From contig NC_009142.1 of assembly GCF_000062885.1 (NCBI RefSeq), positions 2,779,584-2,843,583 on the forward strand: a DNA stretch of 64,000 nucleotides, given 5' to 3'. This DNA is from Saccharopolyspora erythraea NRRL 2338. Lineage in GTDB: Bacteria; Actinomycetota; Actinomycetes; Mycobacteriales; Pseudonocardiaceae. This document shows positions 24,901 through 33,889 of this stretch, in pieces (position 1 is the first letter of the stretch; each line of letters opens with the position of its first letter). A model generated the notes under the pieces. It was not told the origin of the DNA. It did no database searches and saw only the letters and a program-made list of their open reading frames with translations. A program made the translations under genes and the position numbers.

Positions 24901-27900
24901 GGCTACGACCCTGACCATCGTCTCGTAACGCTGCACAGTCGCGGGCAGGACGACGAAGCCGTCTGGACGCTGCACGCGCAACTGCGTCGCCCTGACCTTG
25001 CCCGTCCGCGGCTGCCGCAACCCCGCACCGAGACACTGGCGGAGCTGACGCGGGCCTTGACGCCGGTCGGCCACGACGAGGTGTACGCACAACTGGACGG
25101 CAGCAACCTCAACTACGGTCCGGCGTTCCGCGCGGTCGACCAGTTGTGGTACCGGGAGGAGACCGGGGAGGTCTTCGCCGAGCTGAGCCTCGACACCGTC
25201 GACGCACGGGGATACCGCCTGCATCCGGCACTACTCGACGCGGCCCTGCAGGCCGTGATCGCCGGTGCGCTGCGGTTCTCCAAGGACGCCCGGGGTGCCA
25301 CCTACGTGCCGGCCAGCATCGGCGAACTGCGCTTCTTCCGCTCACCCGGCAAGCGGCTCTGGCTGCACGGAAGCGACCGGCGCAGCACGGTCCCCGGACG
25401 CCTTGAGTGCGACCTGACACTGGTCACCGATGGCGGCGAGGTCGTCGCCGAAGTCATCGGGTTGCGAGCACAGCGGCTGGCCGAGGACGACACCGAGCAG
25501 CAGAGCGGATCGCAGGAGCTGTACTACGAGCACGCCTGGCATCCGGAGCAGTTGGAGGGCACCGGCGACGCGGAGGGCACCTGGATCGTCGTCAGCTCGC
25601 CGGCGAACGCGGCGGTTCTCGACCAAGGACTGTCCGAACGGGGCGGCAAGGTGCTGCACATCGCGCCGAGCGGGCAGGAGTGGCCCGCGGAGGTGGTGGC
25701 CGCCCTCGGCGGTGACTCGACGTGCCGGGGTGTGATCCACGTCAGCGACGCCGGCGTGCGCGACGCGCCGGCATGCGCGCCCGTCACGACACCCTTGCAA
25801 CTGGTGCAGGCCCTGTCCGGTATCGATGTGCCGTTGTTCCTGGTCACTTCGGGTGCGCAGAGCGTCAGCCCCGACGATGCCACGACGGACCCGTCCGCGG
25901 CGTCGGTGTGGGGGTTCGGCCGGGTGGTCAACGCCGAGCGCCCGGAGCTGCGCTGCAGGCTCATCGACGTCGACGCCGAGGTCCACGTCGCCGCCGATCG
26001 GGTTGTCGAGGCGCTGCTCGCCGAGTTCACCCATGACGCCCTGGACGAGGTGGCGCTGCGCGGTGGCAGCCGGTACGTCCGCAGGCTCGAACACGCCGCG
26101 GACCGGTCCCCGCTGCGGCACGTGAGCACCCGCACCGACAGCACTCCGGTCCGCCTTCGCAACGGCCACGCGGGGCTTGACGGCCTCGGGTTCGAGGCCA
26201 CGGGCCGACGGTCTCCGGGGCCGAACGAAGTCGAGATCGAGGTCGCCTACGCCGGGCTCAACTTCAAGGACGTACTCAAGGCGACCGGGCTGCTGGACCC
26301 GGAGGCAATGGAGGGCAGCCTTTCACGGGAGACGCTCGGGCTGGAGTGCTCGGGCACCGTCCTCCGGGTCGGCGAAGTCGTCTCGGGGCTCCGGCCCGGC
26401 GACGAGGTCTTCGCCCACAGCCGCGACCTCTTCGGCTCACACGTGACGCTCGACGAGGTCCGTGTCGTCAAGAAGCCGACGACGCTGTCGCTGGCCCAGG
26501 CCGCGTCGCTGTTGCCGGCGGTCACAGCACACCAGTCGCTGGTGAGGCTCGCCGGCGTGCGGCGCGGCGACCGGGTTCTGGTGCACTCGGGTGCCGGCGG
26601 GGTCGGGCTGGCGGCGGTGCGCATCGCGATGTGGCTCGGCGCCGAGGTGTATGCGACTGCGGGGAGCGAGCAGCGCAGGGAGCTCCTTCGCCGCGAGGGC
26701 GTGGCCGGAGTGTCCGATTCCAGGTCCACGGCATTCGCCGACGACATCCTGCGCTGGACCGACGGTGCGGGGGTTGACGTCGTCGTCAACTCGCTGTCCG
26801 GCGAGGCACTGCACAAGAGCATCGGCCTGCTGCGGCCGTTCGGCCGCTTCGTCGAGCTGGGCAAGGCCGACATCGCCGCGGACCACGCGTTGCGCCTGGC
26901 TCCCTTCCACCGTGCCCTGTCGTTCCACGCGTTCGACTACGACCAGATGATGCTCCTGGATCCCGAACGCGTCCGCACCTGCATGCGCGAGGTCGCGGAC
27001 CTCTACGACGAAGGAGCGGTCGCTCCGCTGCCGGTCACCGAAGTGCCGGCCGCGGAGGTGGCTACCGCGTTCCGCGCGATGACGCACAGCGAGCACAACG
27101 GCAAGATCGTCGTCCGCGTCGCACGCGAACCGGTTGCGGTGCCGGCCTCGTCGATCACCGAATCACCGATCAGCCACGACGGCACCTACGTGATCACCGG
27201 AGGCCTGGGCGGGCTGGGACTCGCGGTCTCGGCGTGGTTGGCCGACCGCGGCGCGCGTCATCTGGTGCTGACGGGCCGGCGCGGCATCGCCACTCCCGAG
27301 GCCGAGCGGGCGGTGGCCGATCTGACGGGCCGGGGAGTCGAGGTTCGTGTCGAGCAGGCTGACGTGGGCGACCGCGACCTGATGGAAGGGGTCTTCGAGC
27401 GGGTGCGCGCGCAGATGCCTCCTGTCAGGGGCATCATCCACGCCGCGGCCGACTTCGACGATGTGGTGCTCTCCGACACCGACGCCGCGCGACTGGTGGC
27501 GGCCACCAGGCCGAAAGCGGACGGGGCCTGGAACCTGCATCTGCTGAGCGAGTCCTGCGACCTCGACTTCTTCGTGCTGTTCTCGTCGGTCGCGGCGCAG
27601 ATCGGCGCCGCCGCGGCGGGCGCCTACGCGACGGCCAATGAGTTCCTCAACGCCCTGGCGCGCTACCGGCGCGCTCGCGGTCTGCCGGCCACCAGCGTGG
27701 GCTGGGGGATGATCGACGAGGTCGGCGTGGCTGTCAGCCGGAACGGCACCGTGGGCAACGTGCTGCGCCGCAACGGACACATCGGCTTGCCACCCGCACG
27801 GCTGGTCGCCGAGTTGGAGGCGCTGGTGCGCACCGCTCCGGTGGAGGCGTCGGTGGCCGACATCGACTGGAAGCGCTGGGCGCAGGCCAATCCCCAACTG

Positions 27901-29040
27901 GCCCCGTTGCCCCGGTACCGCACGCTCGTCCCGGCCGCCGGTCCGGATGCCGGAGGGCAGGCGTCGGTACCGGAGCGCTTGCGGAACGCCACCTCAGAGG
28001 AACGCGCCGCCCTGCTGCCAGAGCTCGTCACACCTCTTCTGCAACGGATTACAGGACTCTCGGACCAGCAGCTCGACGATCAGCAAGCGGTCGACATCGA
28101 TTCCCTGGCCGCGGTGGAACTGAGGGTCCTGCTCCAGAACACGCTCGGTGTCGCGGTACCGGCCGTCAGACTTCAGCGAGACCTGACGGTTACCAGCCTG
28201 GCCGGCCTGCTGGCCGACGAGCTGGAGCGGGCGCCGGTGGACACGTTCCGCCCGCTCGAGGACATCGTCATGCATGAATTCGTGTCATCGGACGGCCTGA
28301 CGATCTACGGACACCTCAGTCTGCCCGCGGGTCCCGGACCGCACCCGGCAGTGGTGGTGTGCACCTCGGGAGAGGGCGGGGCATTGGACGACGAGGGGCG
28401 CTACGCCCACATCAGCGAACACACCCCGCTGCACGCGGCCGGGTTCGCGGTCTTCACCGTCGACCAGCGCGGAGCACCCGGGCACGGCGCGGATTACCGC
28501 GCACGCCCCGAGATGGGCGGCCTCGACATCGACGACGTCGTCGCCGCGGCCCGCTACATCGCGGAGCTGCCCGAGATCGACGCGGCGCGGATGAGCGTTC
28601 TCGGTACGAGCCGGGGTGGCTCTTCGGCCTTGCTCGCGCTGGCCCGCGAGCCGTCAGTATGGCACCGTGCCGTGCTCATCATGGGTCTGTACGACCCGGG
28701 TGTCCTGATGGCGGCCGAGCAGTCCAGTCCCGGGGCGCTGCTGCCGGAGCGAGCCGAGACCGGGTCGGCCGAGGTCAATGCCTACCTCGCCGCGCCGCAG
28801 CGACAACCGATGAGCCTCTTGGAGGCGGTCACAACCCCCTTGCTCCTCGTGCACGGCGATTCCGACGAGATCGTGCCCGTCGCTCAGGCCCACCACTTGG
28901 CGGACCGGGCGCAGCAGCTCGGGTTGCCCGCTCAGCTGGTCACCGTACCCGGTCTGGGCCACGACAACGACCACGCCGGTGAGCCATGGGTTCACCTGTG
29001 GCCCGAGATCGCTCGCTTCCTCAGCGAGGACCCGCGATGA
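21934..29040 (+). CDS. Single-module highly reducing type I PKS with C-terminal hydrolase
   Basis: 2,368 residues; domains in order are below, with landmark residues. KS: about 31-455, Cys206 in 'DTACSSS', His341 in 'EAHGTG', His378 in 'KSNIGHT'. AT: about 550-830, Ser643 in 'GHSVG', substrate motif 'VAYHSHQM' at 740-747. DH: about 915-1160, His939 in 'HRIGQTVVFP' and Asp1102 in 'LLDAALQ'. ER: about 1430-1735, NADPH loop at about 1553 ('HSGAGGVG'). KR: about 1752-1990, 'TGGLGGLG' and Tyr1898. ACP: Ser2057 in 'DIDSLAAVEL'. Last 270 residues: S9/dienelactone-hydrolase-like fold, Ser2226 ('GTSRGGS'), Asp2309 or 2311 and His2343. All domains look active, so an iterative synthase that fully reduces its chain and then releases it by hydrolysis or transfer is likely. 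The 330 residues between DH and ER show no methyltransferase motif. Start at 21934 is set by GGAGGAG. It is coupled to the following monooxygenase gene. Confidence 0.95.
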   Translation: MVSPAAHVAYTGPEQAGPDLVTERDGETFEHDPVAIVGIGCRYPGGIEDPRSFWELIASGTDAIVETPEDRWDADAFFDADPATPSRMLVREGGFLRAPVDRFDAGFFGMPPREAAALDPQQRLLLEVTWEAFEDAGIPPSSTAAANVGTYIGGFTFDAATHQLSEANRHLVSAATSTGVSMTILSARLSYVFDWRGPCLTMDTACSSSLVAVHQACAALARGECDLAVAGGVNVMVNPVTTILMSKGQFLSPDARCRSFDHRANGYVRGEGAGIVVLKPLAAAERDGDHVYAVVRGTAVNQDGRTPGITVPSAEAQRAVIRQACRIGGVAPDSVGYFEAHGTGTAVGDPIEATAIGEVLGDSIRTHCIGSVKSNIGHTEAAAGVAGVIKASLCLERGLIPPNLHFERPNPNIPFDTLPLRVPTEMVPFPQQSGPRRAGVNSFGFGGTNAHAVLEQAPGARPAANDEHDDGSPQLLVLSARSPEALRAQADAYATLLEQPEGPALQRVCRAASRQRDHHPLRTFVVAGDPAQAAEQLRQMDVSARRATHSEVAFVYTGMGPQWWGMGRELLREEPRFAEVVAACDEVLERFGMSISDELLREEESSRLTETLYAQVANFVVQAGLTALWRDWGVEPALIVGHSVGEVAAAYAAGVYSLEDALAVSFHRASLQARLAGRGGMAAVDVPAEAVRQHLVEGVDIAAVNSRSSTTLSGDPDAMNVVTERLRDSGASVKVLRVEVAYHSHQMDEIHEPLLAALRGIRPREARIPLFSTVTGDGVKGTELDAGYWWGNVRQPVRFAAAIRKLLAFAPDAVLEVGPHPVLATAIDEALAERGSDAVRLASLRRDRPQRQQVLETLGGLYACGVELDWQRVHPGPRERLELPRYPWQRERHWVESAASRQARLGADGPRLGGRAVAAATPVRDVELSAAEFPYLADHRIGQTVVFPGSGYLEAALAMFPDDVPCVLEDVVFQRPLALQARSITTLRIGYDPDHRLVTLHSRGQDDEAVWTLHAQLRRPDLARPRLPQPRTETLAELTRALTPVGHDEVYAQLDGSNLNYGPAFRAVDQLWYREETGEVFAELSLDTVDARGYRLHPALLDAALQAVIAGALRFSKDARGATYVPASIGELRFFRSPGKRLWLHGSDRRSTVPGRLECDLTLVTDGGEVVAEVIGLRAQRLAEDDTEQQSGSQELYYEHAWHPEQLEGTGDAEGTWIVVSSPANAAVLDQGLSERGGKVLHIAPSGQEWPAEVVAALGGDSTCRGVIHVSDAGVRDAPACAPVTTPLQLVQALSGIDVPLFLVTSGAQSVSPDDATTDPSAASVWGFGRVVNAERPELRCRLIDVDAEVHVAADRVVEALLAEFTHDALDEVALRGGSRYVRRLEHAADRSPLRHVSTRTDSTPVRLRNGHAGLDGLGFEATGRRSPGPNEVEIEVAYAGLNFKDVLKATGLLDPEAMEGSLSRETLGLECSGTVLRVGEVVSGLRPGDEVFAHSRDLFGSHVTLDEVRVVKKPTTLSLAQAASLLPAVTAHQSLVRLAGVRRGDRVLVHSGAGGVGLAAVRIAMWLGAEVYATAGSEQRRELLRREGVAGVSDSRSTAFADDILRWTDGAGVDVVVNSLSGEALHKSIGLLRPFGRFVELGKADIAADHALRLAPFHRALSFHAFDYDQMMLLDPERVRTCMREVADLYDEGAVAPLPVTEVPAAEVATAFRAMTHSEHNGKIVVRVAREPVAVPASSITESPISHDGTYVITGGLGGLGLAVSAWLADRGARHLVLTGRRGIATPEAERAVADLTGRGVEVRVEQADVGDRDLMEGVFERVRAQMPPVRGIIHAAADFDDVVLSDTDAARLVAATRPKADGAWNLHLLSESCDLDFFVLFSSVAAQIGAAAAGAYATANEFLNALARYRRARGLPATSVGWGMIDEVGVAVSRNGTVGNVLRRNGHIGLPPARLVAELEALVRTAPVEASVADIDWKRWAQANPQLAPLPRYRTLVPAAGPDAGGQASVPERLRNATSEERAALLPELVTPLLQRITGLSDQQLDDQQAVDIDSLAAVELRVLLQNTLGVAVPAVRLQRDLTVTSLAGLLADELERAPVDTFRPLEDIVMHEFVSSDGLTIYGHLSLPAGPGPHPAVVVCTSGEGGALDDEGRYAHISEHTPLHAAGFAVFTVDQRGAPGHGADYRARPEMGGLDIDDVVAAARYIAELPEIDAARMSVLGTSRGGSSALLALAREPSVWHRAVLIMGLYDPGVLMAAEQSSPGALLPERAETGSAEVNAYLAAPQRQPMSLLEAVTTPLLLVHGDSDEIVPVAQAHHLADRAQQLGLPAQLVTVPGLGHDNDHAGEPWVHLWPEIARFLSEDPR

Positions 29041-30533
29041 GTGATGACATGGTGCGCACGGAAGTGCTGATCATCGGAGCTGGTATGTCCGGCCTCGGTC
29101 AAGCCATCGAACTGGCGAGGTCCGGCGTGGACTTCCTCGTCCTGGAGAAGGCGCATGATGTTGGGGGAACATGGCGCGACAACACCTACCCGGGCGCGTC
29201 ATGCGACGTCGAGTCGGTTCTGTACTCCTATTCTCGGGAACGCAAACCGGACTGGAGCGCCGCCTTCGCCGGCCAAGCCGAAATTCTCGGGTACCTGCGA
29301 ACCGTCGCCCGGCGCCGTGGTCTGCTGCCGCGGATCCGCTTCGGTGTTGAAGTGACCGAAGCGCGGTGGGAATCCAGCACCGGTGAGTGGATTGTCTCCA
29401 CCGCGTCCGGGACTACCTACATCGGCCGCTTCCTCATCCTCGGGGTCGGCGGCCTGCACGCTCCACAGGTACCCGACCTACCCGGTGCGGACTCCTTCAG
29501 TGGAGATGTCTGGCATTCTTCGTGCTGGAACCACGACGCCGACCTGACCGGCAAGCGTGTGGCGCTCGTGGGCGTGGGCGCCTCCGGCGTCCAGCTCGTT
29601 CCACATCTGGCCGAAAGGGCCTCGGAACTGACGGTCTTCCAGCGAACCGCGGCATGGGTGCTGCCGAAGGCCGACACTCCCGTCCCCGCCTGGCGTCAGC
29701 GCCTGTTCCGCTGGCTGCCCTGGACACAGGCATTGCACAGGCTCAGGATCTACCTGCGCCGCGAGAAGAGGGGCATCGGGTTCCACAGCCGCCCGGATGC
29801 GATGCGGGTGGCTGAACAGGTGGTGCTCAGGCAGATCGAAGACCAGATCGACGACGCCGCGCTGCGTGATGTGGTGACCCCGAAGTACCGCATGGGTTGC
29901 AAACGCGTGCTCTTCTCCAACGAGTACTACCGGACGCTCAACGCACCGCACGTTCACGTCGTCGCGGGCCAACCGGTCGCCCTGCGGTCGGACGCCGTCG
30001 TCGACGATGCCGGCAACGAGCACAAGACCGACGCGGTCATCTACGCCACGGGGTTCGACGTGACCGGCTCGTACGATCGGATTCACATCGAAGGCGTCGA
30101 CGGGCGCGTGCTCAAGGACGAATGGCTCAGCGCCCCGCGGTCCTACAACGGTGTCGCGGTACCCGGCTTCCCCAACATGTTCGTGCTCCTCGGTCCCAAC
30201 GGCGTCGTCCCCTACACCGCCGTCGTGGTCAACATCGAGGCGCAGGCGCGGTACGTCGTCCGCGCGATCCGTGCGACCCGCTCGGCTCGTGCGCGGGCGC
30301 TCGCCGTCCGGCCGGAGGCGGAGCGACGCTTCCAGGACGAGCTGCGCGGTAGGTCCGGTCGCACGGTCTGGCTCGCGGGTGGCTGCCGCAGCTGGTATCA
30401 GAACGGCTCGCCGTCCGGCACCGTGCTGTGGCCGGGCTCCACGCTGGAGTACCGCTGGCGGCTCCGCAGGCTGCGTCGGCGTGATTTCGTCTTTATACCG
30501 CTTCAGAACCGGGAGTTCATGCGCGCTCGCTGA
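29037..30533 (+). CDS. Flavin-dependent (Baeyer-Villiger-type) monooxygenase
   Basis: 498 residues. FAD is bound by 'IIGAGMSGLGQ' near the N-terminus and NADPH by 'ALVGVGASGVQL' in the middle. The Baeyer-Villiger fingerprint FxGxxxHxxxW(P/D) appears as 'FSGDVWHSSCWN' at residues 154-165, with Asn at the last position instead of Pro/Asp; 'YATGF' follows later. Such enzymes insert oxygen next to a ketone or hydroxylate amines or sulfur. Its ATG overlaps the PKS stop (ATGA), so the two are made together and the substrate is probably the PKS product. The Asn variant leaves ordinary hydroxylation possible. Confidence 0.9.
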   Translation: MSDDMVRTEVLIIGAGMSGLGQAIELARSGVDFLVLEKAHDVGGTWRDNTYPGASCDVESVLYSYSRERKPDWSAAFAGQAEILGYLRTVARRRGLLPRIRFGVEVTEARWESSTGEWIVSTASGTTYIGRFLILGVGGLHAPQVPDLPGADSFSGDVWHSSCWNHDADLTGKRVALVGVGASGVQLVPHLAERASELTVFQRTAAWVLPKADTPVPAWRQRLFRWLPWTQALHRLRIYLRREKRGIGFHSRPDAMRVAEQVVLRQIEDQIDDAALRDVVTPKYRMGCKRVLFSNEYYRTLNAPHVHVVAGQPVALRSDAVVDDAGNEHKTDAVIYATGFDVTGSYDRIHIEGVDGRVLKDEWLSAPRSYNGVAVPGFPNMFVLLGPNGVVPYTAVVVNIEAQARYVVRAIRATRSARARALAVRPEAERRFQDELRGRSGRTVWLAGGCRSWYQNGSPSGTVLWPGSTLEYRWRLRRLRRRDFVFIPLQNREFMRAR

Positions 30534-30660
30534 CCTGGTATTGGCAGCGCGACTCCGCAAGATGAGAGACCTGGTCGGCCGGTGTCCACCAGATGGGCAC
30601 CGGCTGGCTGAACCAGCACAGCCCGCGTCAGCCTTGGCCAGGTGGGCAGGCTAGGGCTAC

Positions 30661-31061
30661 TGTCCCTCGCACTCGCGCTTCTGCTGGGGCCTGAAGCTGT
30701 ATTTGGTCACCAGCCTGGACGGCATCGCGCTGGCGTGGTGCCTGGCCGCCCTGGAATCGGCGAACGCGAGGTCGCCGCCGAACCGCTGGGCCACGCCCAC
30801 GACCTCGCGGCCCTGGCCAGCGGGGTTTCGCAATCGGCGACAAAGGCTGGCCGGCAGGGACTTCCAGCGCGACATGGCCGAACCCGGCATCACCTTCATC
30901 CGGCCTGACCGCCGCGATGAGAACCGCTGTCACGCACCCTCGCGCTGATCCGGCAACGCATCGAGTCGACCATCAACACCGCCAAGGCCCAGCTCTCGCT
31001 CGAGGGCCATGGGGACCGGGCCCCGGCGGTCAAACGTTCCCTCATCGCCTACGACCATTGA
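30661..31061 (+). pseudogene. IS982/IS4-like transposase relic
   Basis: Three plus-strand frames, each partial, make up the C-terminal core of a DDE transposase: 'HSRFCWGLKLYLVTSLDGI' (one frame), 'GREVAAEPLGHAHDLAAL'-like sequence (another), then 'ITFIRPDRRDE' and 'LIRQRIESTINTAKAQLSLE' with 'KRSLIAYDH' and the stop at 31061. At least three frameshifts separate them. It sits between the monooxygenase and the regulator and has no intact ends. Confidence 0.6.
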
Positions 31062-31080
31062 GAGCCCGGGAACCAACCAT

Positions 31081-31725
31081 CTAGATGAGGCCGGACCGTA
31101 TGGCGTAGGAGACCGCATGGGCGCGGTTATGCAGGTTGAACCGGTTCGTGAAATTGTAGAGCACGTTCTTGACGGTGCGTTCGGAGAAGTGCAGTTCTTG
31201 CGCTATGTGCTTGAGATCGAACCCTTCGGACACCATGCGGAGCACATCGATCTCGCGATTGGTTATCCCGGACATGGCCAGGTCCTGTGGCGCCAGCACC
31301 TCGCGGTAGACCCTTTGCACCTGATCGATGAGCGCGCCTTGCAGCGAGTGGGGAAAGAAACCCCCTCTTTCGCCGAGCGTGCGGATGGCTTGGAGGAACA
31401 TCTTGGCGTTGAAGTCGCGGCGCCACAGGACGGCGCGCACGCCCAGTTCGAGCGCTGTGGGGATATCGGCGTTCCAGCGGTGCTCCACCAGCAGGAGGAA
31501 AAGGGCGGTAGTGTTGGCGCGGAGATCCCGCAGGGTGGTCATCGTGGATGAGTCGACGTTCTTGACCGCGACCACGAGCACATTGGCGTCGTCCTTGCCG
31601 GCCTCGGTGATACGTGCGTCTCCGGCCAGGAAACTGGTCAGCCCTATGCGGGTCAGGGAGTCCGATATGTGTATGGCCACGCGGATCTTCTCCGTGGTTG
31701 TCTCCGGCATGGCGAGGTCCCCCAT
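31081..31725 (-). CDS. LuxR/NarL-type regulator with atypical receiver
   Basis: 214 residues. The C-terminal 60 form a NarL/LuxR HTH: 'ITNREIDVLRMVSEGFDLK', 'HFSERTVKNVLYNF' and 'RAHAVSYAIRSGLI'. The N-terminal part has response-regulator length and pattern ('IRVAIHISDSLTRIGL') but lacks the acidic pair and the phospho-acceptor Asp ('VLVVAVKNVDS' stands in its place). It is therefore probably controlled by ligand binding or by amount, not by a histidine kinase. Such orphan regulators commonly activate natural-product clusters in actinomycetes. TGATACT lies 6 bases before ATG 31725, which would suit a leaderless message; MPETT at 31710 is an alternative start. Confidence 0.88.
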   Translation of the reverse strand: MGDLAMPETTTEKIRVAIHISDSLTRIGLTSFLAGDARITEAGKDDANVLVVAVKNVDSSTMTTLRDLRANTTALFLLLVEHRWNADIPTALELGVRAVLWRRDFNAKMFLQAIRTLGERGGFFPHSLQGALIDQVQRVYREVLAPQDLAMSGITNREIDVLRMVSEGFDLKHIAQELHFSERTVKNVLYNFTNRFNLHNRAHAVSYAIRSGLI

Positions 31726-31930
31726 TTCGGTAGTATCAGTGGTGTGGAGTTCGGTCAGCAGGCAGCACCTGACCGTCTGCGCCGCGGTGCTTTTCGGGCG
31801 CGGCGGAGTTTCAATGAAGGAACGATCGGTCGAGCCGGTCGCGCAAGCCCGGCGAAACGAATTCCCGTCCGCTGTGCCCGGGGTGCGCGCCGCGGCAGTC
31901 GGCTGTCGGGAAACCCGGTCGGCCGCCGGG

Positions 31931-33328
31931 CTAGAGAATGGTCTGGACAGTCGTCACCGGGAGGGCGGAGCGTGCGGGCTTGCGTTCTCCGGGGTCGCTC
32001 TCGTCCTTCATCTTCAGGGTCAGCAATGCCACGCCGAAGTACATGAGGCTGAACGTCACCGCGACGCCGCCGCCACCCACCAGCGGGTAGAGGACCGTCA
32101 CAACGACGGGGCCGACGAACGCCGCGCCGCCGGCACCGAGGTTGAGCACCGCCAGCGCCGCGCCTTTGTCCTTGCGCGCGACCATCGAGGGCATCAGCGC
32201 CGACAGCGGTACGAACCCGGCGAGCAGCACGCCGTAGAGGACGCCGAACGTCGCGGTCACCGCGAAGTTCTGGGCGGCCACCGCGCCGAAGTACCATACC
32301 GGCGTGGCGATCGCGCAGCCCACGCAGCCGAACCAGGTCACGGTGCGCCGCCAGCCGAAGCGGTCGGCGAAGACGCCGAAGAACAGGTTCGCGGCGATGT
32401 TCGCGCCGTAGGCGATGGAGGCCAGCGATGCGATCTGGGCGGCGCTGAGGAACCCGCCGCCCGCGGCGGCGGGGCCGAAGACGAACGGGAACATCGCGAA
32501 GAAGCCGTACTGCGGAGCGGTGTTGACGATCCGGACGAGCCCGCCGGCGAGGGTGCGCCGGTCGCGCCAGAGAATGCCCACGCCCTCACCCAGGCGCCTG
32601 AGGCTGCGTGGGTTGTCGACGCTGCTGTCAGCGATCGGCTGGAGGCCGTGCTTTTCGCGCACCGCGAACGAGCCGAGGAGCACCCCGACGCTCACCAGGA
32701 CCATCGACAGCACGAGCGTGTCGTACAGACTCATGCCCAACGGGCCGATGGCAAGCGCGGCGACCGCGGCACCGAGTGTGGGCAGGCCGCCGGTGAAGGC
32801 GAACCAGAACCACCCAGCGACCGACCCGCGCATGCTGGCCGGGCTGGCGACTTGCGCCCACACCAGGAAGGCGAACGCGAACAGCGGGTAGGCGAAGCCG
32901 CGGACGCCGTAGGCGGCCACGATAAGCGTGGCGCTGTGCGAGGGGATGGCCACGAACAGAAAGAGAGCCTCGAAGACGATCCACCACGCACCGCCGAGCC
33001 ACATGACCCGTCGCGGGCCCCAGATCGCCGACAGTGTCCCGGAGAACCAGGCGGCGATCATCGCCGCCACGCCGTAGAGCGTGACCGTGGCGAACGAGGC
33101 GGTCGCTCCGGGCAGGCCGCCCCCCTCGGGTTGCTGCAGGTAGTCGGACAGGTAGGTGGTCTCCACGCCGTCGCCGACCATGAAGATCAGCACGGCGACG
33201 AAACCCCAGAACAGCCTCTGCGGGATACCGATGCGCTCCAGCACGCCTGCCGGGTTGCCGAAGTCGCCGGGTTCGGCGTCGTCCTGGGCGATCCGGCGCG
33301 GGTCGGAGGGTGGGGACTGACGGGGCAT
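31931..33328 (-). CDS. MFS transporter, CsbX/RbtT (polyol permease)-like
   Basis: 465 residues with twelve predicted membrane spans. 'FMVGDGVETTYLSDYL' near the N-terminus and 'MRGSVAGWFWFAFTGGLP' in the middle match the RbtT/DalT/CsbX polyol and alpha-ketoglutarate permease group. Start ATG 33328 has GGAG 8 bases upstream; the longer frame to 33355 lacks one. It precedes the LuxR regulator on the same strand with a gap of about 205 bases. Within this cluster it could export the product or import a precursor; the family mostly imports polyols, so a role in the pathway is uncertain. Confidence 0.85.
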   Translation of the reverse strand: MPRQSPPSDPRRIAQDDAEPGDFGNPAGVLERIGIPQRLFWGFVAVLIFMVGDGVETTYLSDYLQQPEGGGLPGATASFATVTLYGVAAMIAAWFSGTLSAIWGPRRVMWLGGAWWIVFEALFLFVAIPSHSATLIVAAYGVRGFAYPLFAFAFLVWAQVASPASMRGSVAGWFWFAFTGGLPTLGAAVAALAIGPLGMSLYDTLVLSMVLVSVGVLLGSFAVREKHGLQPIADSSVDNPRSLRRLGEGVGILWRDRRTLAGGLVRIVNTAPQYGFFAMFPFVFGPAAAGGGFLSAAQIASLASIAYGANIAANLFFGVFADRFGWRRTVTWFGCVGCAIATPVWYFGAVAAQNFAVTATFGVLYGVLLAGFVPLSALMPSMVARKDKGAALAVLNLGAGGAAFVGPVVVTVLYPLVGGGGVAVTFSLMYFGVALLTLKMKDESDPGERKPARSALPVTTVQTIL

Positions 33329-33438
33329 CACGATCTCCAGGGATCGGGCGTACACGTCTCCTGACGTGGCGGGCGTCAGGCTCTCGACGTGATCTGCGAC
33401 ACTGTTTCGCGAAGCAGAGTATCATGTGGCGCGTTCAA

Positions 33439-33459
33439 GTTAACATACCTGTAGTTAAT
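33439..33459. promoter_or_regulatory. Candidate operator upstream of the MFS gene
   Basis: AGTTAAC (33439-33445) and AGTTAAT (33453-33459) form both a direct repeat and a TTAAC-N9-GTTAA inverted repeat in an otherwise GC-rich region, about 110 bases before the MFS start. It is AT-rich and symmetric, as MarR/TetR/LuxR sites often are. The regulator is unknown. Confidence 0.4.
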
Positions 33460-33889
33460 TTTCGGGACACTGAGAGCGCTGCACGCGCTGACTGGTATCG
33501 CGCCGTCACGGCCTGCCCACGAAGCGAGGCCGGTACGACGTCTACCCGCTCGCGCATCTCCTCGGCGACCCGGTCGCCACCTGTCCCGTCCGCGGCGCCT
33601 GGTCGAAGGCGCTGACGCGGCCGGTGCGGGATGGCGCAACCCGCCTCGCTGGCGCCCGTCGTCGACGCCGTTGTCGTCGCTGTCCTGCCTCTTTGGCGCT
33701 GGTGCCATCGGGCCTGCTTGCCTGGTGGGTCACAGCGCCGCTTGGGCGGCGGCAGGCCCCGGGCAACGTGCACGTGATAACTAACAGTGACAATGTTAAT
33801 GTTCGGCCCAGGATCTCGGGGCCGCTTCAGGTTGCCGATCTGGCGGATGCGGGGAGCCCGAACCGCGCGATCCGTTCCACCTGTACTGC

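Noticed and set aside
31328-33364. 678-codon plus-strand frame opposite the MFS gene
   Set aside because: Covers the antisense of the transporter and part of the LuxR gene; charged, low-complexity, no motif.
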